From: Pseudomonas sp. 10-1B
GTDB lineage: Bacteria > Pseudomonadota > Gammaproteobacteria > Pseudomonadales > Pseudomonadaceae
DNA length: 64,000 bases
Direction of reading: 5' to 3'
Assembly: GCF_000935045.1 (NCBI RefSeq)
Contig: NZ_JYKS01000032.1
Span: forward strand, 1-64,000
Under the pieces are notes generated by a model. That model saw only the letters and a program-made list of their open reading frames with translations, searched no databases and was not told where the DNA came from. Below are positions 1 to 8,441 of this stretch, piece by piece (positions within the stretch are counted from its first letter, which is position 1; each line of letters starts with the position of its first letter). The position numbers and the translations under genes are program-made.

Positions 1-3000
1 GTATACCGCCGCCCTGACCACGCCACTCGATCAGCCGCCATCGGCCAGCTCGGCGGTAACCTTCAGCTTGCTTGACTTGTGGGAGGCCGAGCTGACCGGT
101 GTCGTACTGCTTGATCTGCATAGCGCAGGGCAACAGGCCGTAGCACTGTATATCCCCGAGGACAGCACAACGCCACTCAAGGAGTTCCCCGACCTTCACG
201 CCTTGCAGGCCGAGTTGCGCGACCGCCTTCAGACCAATATCGGCTATTTGGACAAGCACCTCGCAGAACGCGACAAGGCAATGATAAGTGCCCGCCTCAG
301 GGAACGGCTCACGCCACTGAACTGGAGCGTGCGCGGCATCCTGGAACACATTGCCGACCCGCATGCCGCCTTGCACCCGGTTGCAGCACGCTTCAGCCAC
401 GCGTTCCAGGGTGTGATGGCTTTCCAGAAAGCCCAGCGCCATGAAAAGGATGCCCTGTTCCACGCGGTCCCTACCGAAATCGTCGACCGGCGTACGGCCA
501 AGGCCCACCTGGAGTTGATTGCCGGGCGCGGGTTGATGGCCTTGAACATCGCCGGTTTCTTCGTGCCCGGTTTGGGAGAGTTCATGCTCGCCGTGTGCGT
601 GGCACAACTGGCGGCCGAGGTGTATGACGGCATCGAAGCCTGGGAAAACGACGAACGGGACACCGCGTACACCTACATGGTCGATGTGATCGAGAACGTG
701 GCGATCATGGCCGCCCTTGGCGCCGCAGCCAGCGCCTTGAAAGGCACCAACAGCGGCGACCCTGGCGGCGTCGAGGAGCCGCCGCTGGTCGAAGATCCCG
801 ACGATGAACGGCCCGCAGTCGAACGCATCCCGGTGGAGACGCCTTCCTTCATCGAAGAGCTGGAAGACGTCGAAACAGCCGATGGCGAGGTTCACTTGTG
901 GAAGCCTGACCTTGCGCCCTACCGGAGCAACCAGGTGCTGCCAGCCGGCCTGGAGGCGGACGAGCTCGGCCTTGTTCAACATGATGGCAGGCAGTGGCTG
1001 ACCCTACCTGGAGAGCACTATATCGTCGGGCGAGCACCTGCTACGGGCGAATATTGCATCCAGCACCCTCAAGACCCGTACCGATACCAACCGCCGCTGC
1101 GGCATAACGGCGCCGGCGCTTGGCTGCACCGGGCAGATGACCCACTGAGCTGGTCGGGGCTCGAACTGCTGCGGCGTATTGGCCACCTGAGCGCCCACTT
1201 CGACGACCAGACTCTACAACGCCTGGTCGCAGTCAGCGGTAGCCGCGAAGAGGCACTCCGCCGGGCCTTGACCGAAAGCCAGCGGCTGCCGGCCTTGCTG
1301 GAAGATACCCTGCTACGTTTCAAGCTGGACCAAACCATTCGCCTGCGTCTCACCGGCGGCACGCAGCCGTCCGGGTTCAGCGCTGCTTACGCTGGCCTAC
1401 CTCATCAACTGGAGCCGGGCGCCGCAACCATCCAGCAGGCCTACCCGCGCCTGCCGGCCGCTGTCGCCAATGAACTGGCCCGCGCCGCAAGTACCAGCGA
1501 ATTGCAGGTGCTCGGCACCGGCAAGGTGCCACTGCGCCTCGGCGAGGAAATCCGTGTTTACCAGCAACAGATTCGACTGACCCGTGCCTATGAGGGGCTG
1601 TACCTGTGCAGTGAGCCAAACTGGGATACCGATCGGCTGATCCTGCATACACTCGCCAGCTTGCCGGGCTGGCCAGCCGAAACCAGGGTCAAACTACTGC
1701 AGCACCTGTCGTGGCCTGCCCAGGAACATGCGCTAGGCCCGCTGGATAGTCCACCCCATACCATCACCCACGCCGAGGCGGGCTACATCGTCCACGACGA
1801 ACGCCAGCCGGATGCCCTGATCGTGCCCCATCCAAGCCTCTACGCCGCACTGTACGAGGTACTTCCAGCAGTCATGATCCGACTGGGTGTCGCCGATGAG
1901 CAAGCGCTGCAACGACTGATACAGGACAGCCCCTTGTTGCCCCGCCCGGCCCTGAGGACTGTACTCGGGATGCAGCCTGTACGCCCCGGCTACCGTTCGC
2001 CCATGCGCTTGGCCGACGGGCGCCTTGGCTACCCGTTGGGCGGCGGCCGACCACGCGCCACCAGTATCTCCCGGCAGACATTGCTGAGTTCGATTCGCCA
2101 GGTTGGCCAACACGTGGGGGTGCCCAGGCCAGCCGAACATCTGCTGACAGCGCTGGAAAACCGTAATCTGAACCGTAGCCAGATCAATGACATGCTCAGG
2201 GGCCTGCTGGAGCAACGCGACCAATTGCAGAGCAGACTGGACGATTGGCGCCAACTGGCCGCACTGTCGCCAAACCAGAGTCCGCATGACCTGGAGCGCT
2301 CGCTGAATGCTATTACGCAGCACTGGTACGACAATGCCTTGCGCAACAGCGCAACCCCCTCGCCTCTTCGGCTGGAGCGCCTGTCATTGCTGGACTTTCC
2401 GCTCTTGTTGCCAGCGTTCTTCAGCGCCAGCGTCACTGACCTGTGCCTGATCGAAACGCTGCCGGAAAACTATGAGGGGTGGAACCAGCACGGCCCGCAG
2501 TTGAGCAGCCTGCTTCGCCAGTTCGCCAACCTAAGGTCGCTGGAGGTCACTCGCGCCTACCACGCTGATGCTTTGCCCTCACCCTTCCAGTTCAGCCTGC
2601 CGGTGATTGCCGAACATTTGCCAATGCTCGAATCGCTCAGCCTGATCAACCAGAACACCTCGTTATCCTCGACCGATATCGATAGCCTGGTCGGCCTGAC
2701 CCGTTTACGCCGGCTGGACCTCAGCGGCAACCGACTGTCCGAGCAGTATCCACCACATTTCAACCAACTGACCCTGGACTACCTCGGCCTCGACAACATG
2801 GCGCTGGACCATTGGCCAGAAGGGCTACAGACCGAAACCGTGACCCGTGTACGCCACATTGGCCTGCGCTACAACCATATCAGGGTGCTACCACGGTTCT
2901 TGAGTGACAGTCAGCTCCCGCCCGCCGAGCAGGCCCTGGTCTCGCTGCAGGGCAACCCGATCTTCGACGATGATCTGCTGCGAGTCGTCCTCAGCGAGGA

Positions 3001-4789
3001 TGGGCGCGCTTCGCGCTTGGAAATTGACCAGTCAGACGCATTCCGGACACGCCTGGCCGGCTTGCTGGATCAACGCCAGGAGCTACGCGACAGCATCGAC
3101 AACTATGTGAATGCTTCCAGCTCGGCCGCCCCGGTCACCCAAGCCATGCTGGCTAGCAGAACCCGTATCGCCGCCGAACTGAACGCGTTCTGGCATTACC
3201 AGGAAACAGGACTGTCCCGCGCTGCATTGCGCCTGACCGACTTCTCCCTCGAACTATTCCCGCGGTCCTTGCCAAGCTTTTTCACCGAACGCGTGCATAA
3301 CCTGGTACTGGAGCGGGTCAGCGGCTCGACTGCACAGCTCGAAGTGTTGCTGGCACGCTTCCCTGGGATCACGCGCCTGACCATCGACAACTACCAACGG
3401 GCCGAGCAGACGTTGCCCAGAGCGTTGCTGTGTTTGCCTGGCCTGACAGACCTGGCCTTGCGCAGTACAGGCCTGGTGGTCGACCAATCTGTGCTCGACA
3501 CACTGGGCCAGTTGCACAATCTCGGCTCGCTAGACCTTTCCGACAACCGCATGGGCACGATCACCAGCGTCCCGCCATCGCTGCGCACATTACGCCGCCT
3601 GGACCTGAACGGCATGGCGCTGGAACAGTGGCCAGCATGGGTGGACAGTTTGCTTCCCTTGGAGATGCTGGACCTCAGTGACAATCGCCTCACCGATCTA
3701 CCACCCCACATTCTGGCCAATCTGGACAACGACTTCCCGATCAGCTCAATCCTGCTGTTCAGCAACCCGCTGACCGAGGACACAGTCGCCAGAGTGCGCA
3801 CATCGTCAGAAAGCCAGCGCAGCTTTACCTTCGCCATCGACCCATTTGACAGCCTGAGCGACTCATCGGGAGAGGACGAGGCCGTCGGACACTTCCACCT
3901 TCCTTATCTGGACCCCGCTGCCGACGTACCCAAGGTGGAAGACTGGCTGCTTGCCTCAAACGTAGAGAACGAGGGCTTGAGAAGTAGCTGGGCGGCCCTT
4001 CAGTCGGGCGGCTCGGCAGGAAACCTCCTGGCACTCATAGGTCGTCTGCGCAACTCGGCCCCCTACCTGAATGGCAAAACCCGCGCGGCATTCTGTGCGC
4101 GGGTGCGTAAGGTGCTGGTCAGCGCCTTAGTCAACCCGGACGATCTTGCCCTGTTCAATCATCACGCCAGCGAAGCGCTGCTACGGGAAGACGGCGAACA
4201 GACCTGCCATGACGGTGCATTGCTGGTTTTCCAAAATATCGAGTTGTACATCGCCAACCAGCGCCTGCAGATCGATGCCGCGGATACCGAAGCCAACCTC
4301 TACCGAGAACTGCGTCGCCTGTACCGCTTGCAGGCACTGGATGAGATTGCCGAACGCGAAGCTGCCGGACGGGATGAAGCGGAGTTGCGCCTTACTTACC
4401 GTCGGGAACTGAACATTTCGCTGGACCTCGGGCAACCGTATGACCCCTTGCTCTACGCGATCAACGCCTCAATGGATGAGCTGGCTTCGGCAGAGTTGCA
4501 GGTCCAGCGCGGCGAGCTGGGTGAGGACTTCCTGAACTTTGCCGCTGGCAACCACAGGTGGGTCCAGCACTTGCGCCAAGCCCATGCCGATCGCTTTGCA
4601 GAAATCGAGCAGGCCTACCAGGTACAGGTATCCGAGCTTCCAGATCAGTACCCGGAACAGCCCATCGATGCGCTGGAGCAACAGTTCAGAGCGCTGGAGC
4701 GTAACAAGCGGGCGCGCGAGTCGCGTCTGATTCACGAGCTCACCTCCTTGGCCGACCCTGATCGCCGGCCACGCTCGGCTACCGAGTAG
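1..4789 (+). CDS. LRR protein with C-terminal NEL-type E3 ubiquitin ligase domain (5' partial)
   Basis: The frame is open from position 2, so the true start lies upstream; a TTG at 68 is only the first possible start in the window. Numbering from 68, the protein shows a hydrophobic stretch near residues 150-230 of the kind seen in the N-terminal region of Pseudomonas dermonecrotic-toxin-like/NEL proteins, a first LRR block around 850-960 (LDLSGNRL), a second around 1110-1230 (LDLSDNRM, LDLSDNRLTDLPPHIL), and a C-terminal domain from about 1290. That domain has the segment TCHDGALLVFQNIE with Cys1380-His-Asp1382, matching the catalytic CxD motif of IpaH/SspH-type NEL ligases. In that family the Cys carries ubiquitin before transfer to host proteins. 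Host targeting here is inference: no secretion genes are in the window. The gene converges on hutG and looks accessory to its core neighbours. Confidence 0.85.
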   Translation, partial: YTAALTTPLDQPPSASSAVTFSLLDLWEAELTGVVLLDLHSAGQQAVALYIPEDSTTPLKEFPDLHALQAELRDRLQTNIGYLDKHLAERDKAMISARLRERLTPLNWSVRGILEHIADPHAALHPVAARFSHAFQGVMAFQKAQRHEKDALFHAVPTEIVDRRTAKAHLELIAGRGLMALNIAGFFVPGLGEFMLAVCVAQLAAEVYDGIEAWENDERDTAYTYMVDVIENVAIMAALGAAASALKGTNSGDPGGVEEPPLVEDPDDERPAVERIPVETPSFIEELEDVETADGEVHLWKPDLAPYRSNQVLPAGLEADELGLVQHDGRQWLTLPGEHYIVGRAPATGEYCIQHPQDPYRYQPPLRHNGAGAWLHRADDPLSWSGLELLRRIGHLSAHFDDQTLQRLVAVSGSREEALRRALTESQRLPALLEDTLLRFKLDQTIRLRLTGGTQPSGFSAAYAGLPHQLEPGAATIQQAYPRLPAAVANELARAASTSELQVLGTGKVPLRLGEEIRVYQQQIRLTRAYEGLYLCSEPNWDTDRLILHTLASLPGWPAETRVKLLQHLSWPAQEHALGPLDSPPHTITHAEAGYIVHDERQPDALIVPHPSLYAALYEVLPAVMIRLGVADEQALQRLIQDSPLLPRPALRTVLGMQPVRPGYRSPMRLADGRLGYPLGGGRPRATSISRQTLLSSIRQVGQHVGVPRPAEHLLTALENRNLNRSQINDMLRGLLEQRDQLQSRLDDWRQLAALSPNQSPHDLERSLNAITQHWYDNALRNSATPSPLRLERLSLLDFPLLLPAFFSASVTDLCLIETLPENYEGWNQHGPQLSSLLRQFANLRSLEVTRAYHADALPSPFQFSLPVIAEHLPMLESLSLINQNTSLSSTDIDSLVGLTRLRRLDLSGNRLSEQYPPHFNQLTLDYLGLDNMALDHWPEGLQTETVTRVRHIGLRYNHIRVLPRFLSDSQLPPAEQALVSLQGNPIFDDDLLRVVLSEDGRASRLEIDQSDAFRTRLAGLLDQRQELRDSIDNYVNASSSAAPVTQAMLASRTRIAAELNAFWHYQETGLSRAALRLTDFSLELFPRSLPSFFTERVHNLVLERVSGSTAQLEVLLARFPGITRLTIDNYQRAEQTLPRALLCLPGLTDLALRSTGLVVDQSVLDTLGQLHNLGSLDLSDNRMGTITSVPPSLRTLRRLDLNGMALEQWPAWVDSLLPLEMLDLSDNRLTDLPPHILANLDNDFPISSILLFSNPLTEDTVARVRTSSESQRSFTFAIDPFDSLSDSSGEDEAVGHFHLPYLDPAADVPKVEDWLLASNVENEGLRSSWAALQSGGSAGNLLALIGRLRNSAPYLNGKTRAAFCARVRKVLVSALVNPDDLALFNHHASEALLREDGEQTCHDGALLVFQNIELYIANQRLQIDAADTEANLYRELRRLYRLQALDEIAEREAAGRDEAELRLTYRRELNISLDLGQPYDPLLYAINASMDELASAELQVQRGELGEDFLNFAAGNHRWVQHLRQAHADRFAEIEQAYQVQVSELPDQYPEQPIDALEQQFRALERNKRARESRLIHELTSLADPDRRPRSATE

Positions 4790-4801
4790 CCCAGGCAGGC
4801 T

Positions 4802-4828
4802 GCGCGGTGTCCGGGCAGGACGCCGCGC
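4802..4828. terminator. Strong hairpin between the NEL gene and hutG
   Basis: Arms of 11 bp (4802-4812 and 4818-4828, one G-T pair) around a 5-nt loop GGGCA lie in the 56-bp gap between two convergent genes. There is no T-tract on either side, so termination is inferred from position and stability only. Confidence 0.4.
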
Positions 4829-4845
4829 AGGCATGCACAGGGAGG

Positions 4846-5649
4846 TTAACGGCCGTACCGCTCGCGGCCCCATGCCAGCAATGCTTCAAGCAGTTTGCGC
4901 AGTACCTCCTGCGTCGGCTGGGCAAGGTCCTTGCGGTAAGCGAAGGGCTCCCGCTCTTCCATGTAGGTGTGTTGTGCCAGCTCCAACTGCACAGCGTGAA
5001 TATGCTGGGCCGGATTACCATAGTGACGGGTGATGTGGCCGCCCTTGAAGCGCCCGTTGAGGACGTGACTGTAGCCCTGGGCGGCAGCACACACGCCTCG
5101 CAGCCGCTCGGCCAGCTCCGGTTCGCAGCTGGCGCCGTTGAAGGTGCCCAGATTGAAGTCCGGCAGCTTGCCATCGAAAAGGTGCGGGATCAGCGAACGG
5201 ATAGAGTGGGCGTCCCACAGCAGGGCGTAGCCAAACTGCTGACGTAGCCGGTCCAGCTCGCTCCGGATCGTGTTGTGATAAGGGCGCCAGATCGCTTCCA
5301 GATAGGTCTTGCGCTCTTCGGCGGTCGGCTCCAGCCCCTCCTTGAACAGCGGCTCGCCATCGAACAGTGTGGCCGGATACAGGCCAGTGGTGGCGCCGGC
5401 GTACAACGGTTTGTCGTCATCCGGGCGGTTCAGGTCGATGACGAAGCGCGAATACTCCGCCGCCACCACGCTGACGCCCATGTCGCGGGCGAAGTCGTAC
5501 AGCTGTGGGATATGCCAGTCAGTGTCCGGCAAGCTGCGCGCCTGGTCGACCAGGCCGTCGCGCACGGCGTCGGTCAGGCGCAGGCCGGCGTGGGGCATGC
5601 TGATCAGCAACGGCAAACGACCCTGGTGGAAACTCAGTACCTTGTCCAT
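4846..5649 (-). CDS. hutG: N-formylglutamate deformylase
   Basis: 267 aa, the usual length for HutG. It hydrolyses N-formyl-L-glutamate to glutamate and formate, the last step of the five-step histidine pathway used by pseudomonads, downstream of HutF. The N-terminus (MDKVLSFHQGRLPLLISMPH) and the segment DAHSIRSLIPHLFDG are typical of the N-formylglutamate amidohydrolase family, with His and Asp residues expected to bind metal. The ATG at 5649 follows a GAGG Shine-Dalgarno. It is the last gene of the hutU-hutH-permease-hutI-hutG run, 10 nt after hutI. Cytoplasmic. Confidence 0.96.
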   Translation of the reverse strand: MDKVLSFHQGRLPLLISMPHAGLRLTDAVRDGLVDQARSLPDTDWHIPQLYDFARDMGVSVVAAEYSRFVIDLNRPDDDKPLYAGATTGLYPATLFDGEPLFKEGLEPTAEERKTYLEAIWRPYHNTIRSELDRLRQQFGYALLWDAHSIRSLIPHLFDGKLPDFNLGTFNGASCEPELAERLRGVCAAAQGYSHVLNGRFKGGHITRHYGNPAQHIHAVQLELAQHTYMEEREPFAYRKDLAQPTQEVLRKLLEALLAWGRERYGR

Positions 5650-5659
5650 CTTGCCTCAC

Positions 5660-6865
5660 TCAATTGGAAATCTCGTGGCCCTTGCGCACCACGCGCTTGG
5701 GCAGGTCACCGCCCAGCCAGTAGGCCAGGTCGGCAGGGCGCTCGATTTGCCAGGCGACGAAGTCGGCCACCTTGCCAGCCTCCAGCGAGCCATGGCTGTC
5801 GCCCAGGCCCAGCGCCGTGGCGGCATGCACGGTGACGCCGGCCAGGGCTTCTTCCGGGGTCATGCGGAAACAGGTGCAGCCCATGTTCAGCATCAGCCGC
5901 AGCGACAAGCCTGGCGAGGTGCCGGGGTTGAGGTCGCTGGCCAGGGCAATCTTCACCCCGTGGCGGCGCAACGCGTCCATCGGCGGCAGCTGGGTTTCGC
6001 GCAGGAAGTAGAAGGCGCCCGGCAACAGCACCGCGACCGTGCCGGCCTCGGCCATGGCAATGGCGTCCTCCTCGGTCATGAATTCCAGGTGGTCGGCCGA
6101 CAGCGCCTGATAACGCGCCGCCAGGCTGGAACCATGCAACGACGATAGCTGTTCGGCGTGCAGCTTGACCGGCAGGCCCAGCTCGCGCGCCTTGATGAAC
6201 AGCCGCTCGACCTGGGCCGGGGAGAACGCCAGGTGCTCGCAGAAGGCATCCACCGCGTCCACCAGGCCTTCGGCGGCCAGGGCCGGCAGCATTTCGTCGC
6301 AGATGTGCGTGATGTAGTCGTCGGCCCGGCCGGCGTACTCCGCTGGCAAGGCGTGGGCAGCCAGGCAGGTGGCACGCACCGTCAGCGGCAGCTCGTCGGC
6401 CAGGCGCCGGGCCACGCGCAGCATCTTGCGCTCGTTGGCCAGGTCCAGGCCGTAGCCGGACTTGATCTCGAGCGTGGTCACGCCATCGCGCATCAGCGCC
6501 TGGACCCGCTGGCGGGCACTGGCGAACAGCACGTCCTCGCTGGCCGCGCGGGTGGCCCGCACGGTGCTGGCGATGCCCCCGCCCTGCGCGGCGATTTCGG
6601 CATAGCTGACACCCTGCAGGCGCTGCTCGAACTCGCCGCTGCGGTTGCCACCGAAAACCGCGTGGGTGTGGCAGTCGATCAGCCCCGGGGTGACCCAGGC
6701 GCCGCCCAGGTCCACCGTGCGGTCGGCCGCGACCGGCGCCAGCTCGGCGCGTGGGCCGATCCACTCGATCAGCCCGGCGCTGGTGACGATCGCCGCGTCC
6801 TCGATGGCCGAGTAACGGCCCTCGGCCATGGTTGCCACATGGCAGTGCTGCCAGAGGGTTCTCAT
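5660..6865 (-). CDS. hutI: Imidazolonepropionase
   Basis: 401 aa from the ATG at 6865, which sits 7 nt after AGGAGA; an in-frame TTG two codons upstream is less likely. The enzyme opens 4-imidazolone-5-propionate to N-formimino-L-glutamate, step three of histidine breakdown. It is an amidohydrolase-fold protein: DCHTHAVFGG supplies the HxH metal pair, and KLHAEQ, SADHLEF and ASDLNPGTSP carry the later metal and catalytic residues. It lies between the permease gene (15-nt gap) and hutG (10-nt gap), so the three are probably cotranscribed. Confidence 0.97.
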   Translation of the reverse strand: MRTLWQHCHVATMAEGRYSAIEDAAIVTSAGLIEWIGPRAELAPVAADRTVDLGGAWVTPGLIDCHTHAVFGGNRSGEFEQRLQGVSYAEIAAQGGGIASTVRATRAASEDVLFASARQRVQALMRDGVTTLEIKSGYGLDLANERKMLRVARRLADELPLTVRATCLAAHALPAEYAGRADDYITHICDEMLPALAAEGLVDAVDAFCEHLAFSPAQVERLFIKARELGLPVKLHAEQLSSLHGSSLAARYQALSADHLEFMTEEDAIAMAEAGTVAVLLPGAFYFLRETQLPPMDALRRHGVKIALASDLNPGTSPGLSLRLMLNMGCTCFRMTPEEALAGVTVHAATALGLGDSHGSLEAGKVADFVAWQIERPADLAYWLGGDLPKRVVRKGHEISN

Positions 6866-6880
6866 ACGCAATCTCCTGTA

Positions 6881-8284
6881 CTAGCGGTGCAGCTCGACCG
6901 GCTCCGCTGCCGGTTTGCCCTGCCCTGTCCGCGGCTTGCACCACAGCAGGTAGGACGCTACCAGGAACACCACCCAGACCACGCCGACGAGCAACGCTGC
7001 CTGGGTATCCGGGAAGTAGCCGAGCACACCAAAGATGAACACCATGAACGCAATGGCCATGGCCGGGCCATAGGGCCAGAACGGTACCGGGAACTGTAGC
7101 TGGGCCACCTCGTCACGGCTCATGCTGCGGCGCATGGCCACCTGGGTGAGCAGGATCATCAGCCATACCCACACGGTGGCGAAGGTGGCGATCGAGGCGA
7201 TCAGCAGGAACACGTTCTCGGGGATCAGGTAGTTGAGCAGCACGCCGATCAGCAGCGCGGCGCCCATCACCAGCACGGTCATCCACGGCACGCCGTGTTT
7301 CGACAGCTTGCTGAAGCCGCGCGGGGCGTGGCCTTGCTGGGCCAGGCCATACATCATGCGGCCGGCGCCGAAGATGTCGCTGTTGATCGCCGAAATCGCG
7401 GCGGAAATCACCACGATGTTCAGCACGGCGGCGGCAGAGCCAATTCCCAGGTTGCTGAAGATCTGCACGAACGGGCTGCCCTGGCTGCCGATTTGCGGCC
7501 AAGGGTAAAGGCACATCAGCACGAACAGGGTGAGCACGTAGAACAGCAGGATGCGCAGCGGCACGGCGTTGATCGCCTTGGGGATCACGCGCTGCGGGTC
7601 CTTGGCTTCACCGGCGGTGACGCCGATGATCTCGATGCCGCCGAAGGCGAACATCACCACGGCGAACGAGGCGATCAGGCCGCCGACGCCATTGGGCATG
7701 AAGCCACCGTGCTCGACCAGGTTGCTCACGCCCACGGCATGCCCGCTACCCACCTGGCTGAAGCCGAAGGCCATGATGCCCAGGCCAGCCAGGATCATGG
7801 CGACGATGGCGCCGACCTTGAGCAGCGACAGCCAGAACTCCATCTCGCCGAACACTTTGACGTTGCACAGGTTGAGGCCGCCGATCAGGAAGACGATGCC
7901 CAGCACCCAGATCCAGCGGGCCACTTCCGGGAACCAGAAGCCCATGTAGATACCGAAGGCGGTGACGTCGGCGATGGCGACGATGACCATTTCGAAGGCG
8001 TAGGTCCAGCCGAGGATGAAGCCGGCCATGGGGCCGAGGTAGGTGCTGGCGTAGTGGCCGAAGGAACCGGTCACCGGGTTGTGCACGGCCATTTCACCGA
8101 GGGCGCGCATGACCATGAATACCGCGGCGCCACCGATCAGGTAGGCCAGCAGCACGGCCGGGCCGGCCATCTGGATGGCCGAGGCGGAGCCGTAGAACAG
8201 CCCGGTGCCGATGGCGGAACCGAGGGCCATGAAACGGATGTGGCGGGCACTTAGCCCACGCTTGAGACCTTGAGCTTGTTGCAT
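6881..8284 (-). CDS. Amino acid permease (APC/AAT family), probable histidine transporter of the hut operon
   Basis: 467 aa from the ATG at 8284 (MQQAQGLKRGLSARHIRFMA), preceded by AAGGAC; the longer frame to 8461 runs through a REP element and is not coding. About 12 membrane segments are visible. The opening ALGSAIGTGLFYGSA and the later GEMAVHNPVTGSFGHYA are hallmarks of the AAT group (HisP, ProY, AroP-like), proton-coupled amino acid importers of the inner membrane. Its place between hutH and hutI makes histidine the most likely substrate (HutT role), but the family also contains proline and aromatic permeases, so substrate is inferred from context. Confidence 0.9.
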   Translation of the reverse strand: MQQAQGLKRGLSARHIRFMALGSAIGTGLFYGSASAIQMAGPAVLLAYLIGGAAVFMVMRALGEMAVHNPVTGSFGHYASTYLGPMAGFILGWTYAFEMVIVAIADVTAFGIYMGFWFPEVARWIWVLGIVFLIGGLNLCNVKVFGEMEFWLSLLKVGAIVAMILAGLGIMAFGFSQVGSGHAVGVSNLVEHGGFMPNGVGGLIASFAVVMFAFGGIEIIGVTAGEAKDPQRVIPKAINAVPLRILLFYVLTLFVLMCLYPWPQIGSQGSPFVQIFSNLGIGSAAAVLNIVVISAAISAINSDIFGAGRMMYGLAQQGHAPRGFSKLSKHGVPWMTVLVMGAALLIGVLLNYLIPENVFLLIASIATFATVWVWLMILLTQVAMRRSMSRDEVAQLQFPVPFWPYGPAMAIAFMVFIFGVLGYFPDTQAALLVGVVWVVFLVASYLLWCKPRTGQGKPAAEPVELHR

Positions 8285-8323
8285 GTCACGTCCTTGAGTT
8301 GTTCTTGTGGTCGTGAGATCGAA

Positions 8324-8434
8324 GGGGGCTGCCTTGCAGCCCAATCGCCGGCAAGCCAGCTCCCACAGGGAATAGTGTGTTGCACCTCCTCTGTGGGAGC
8401 CGGCTTGCCGGCGATTGGGCCGCATGGCGGCCCC
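8324..8434. repeat. REP pair (BIME), class A stem, with outer GC hairpins
   Basis: Inverted pair with core GCCGGCAAGCCAGCTCCCAC and its complement, flanked by outer arms GGGGCTGCCTTGCAGCCC and GGGCCGCATGGCGGCCCC that are hairpins in themselves. It lies inside the hut operon between hutH and the permease gene, where it could stop 3'-5' mRNA decay and lower expression of distal genes. Confidence 0.85.
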
Positions 8435-8441
8435 AGGGGCA

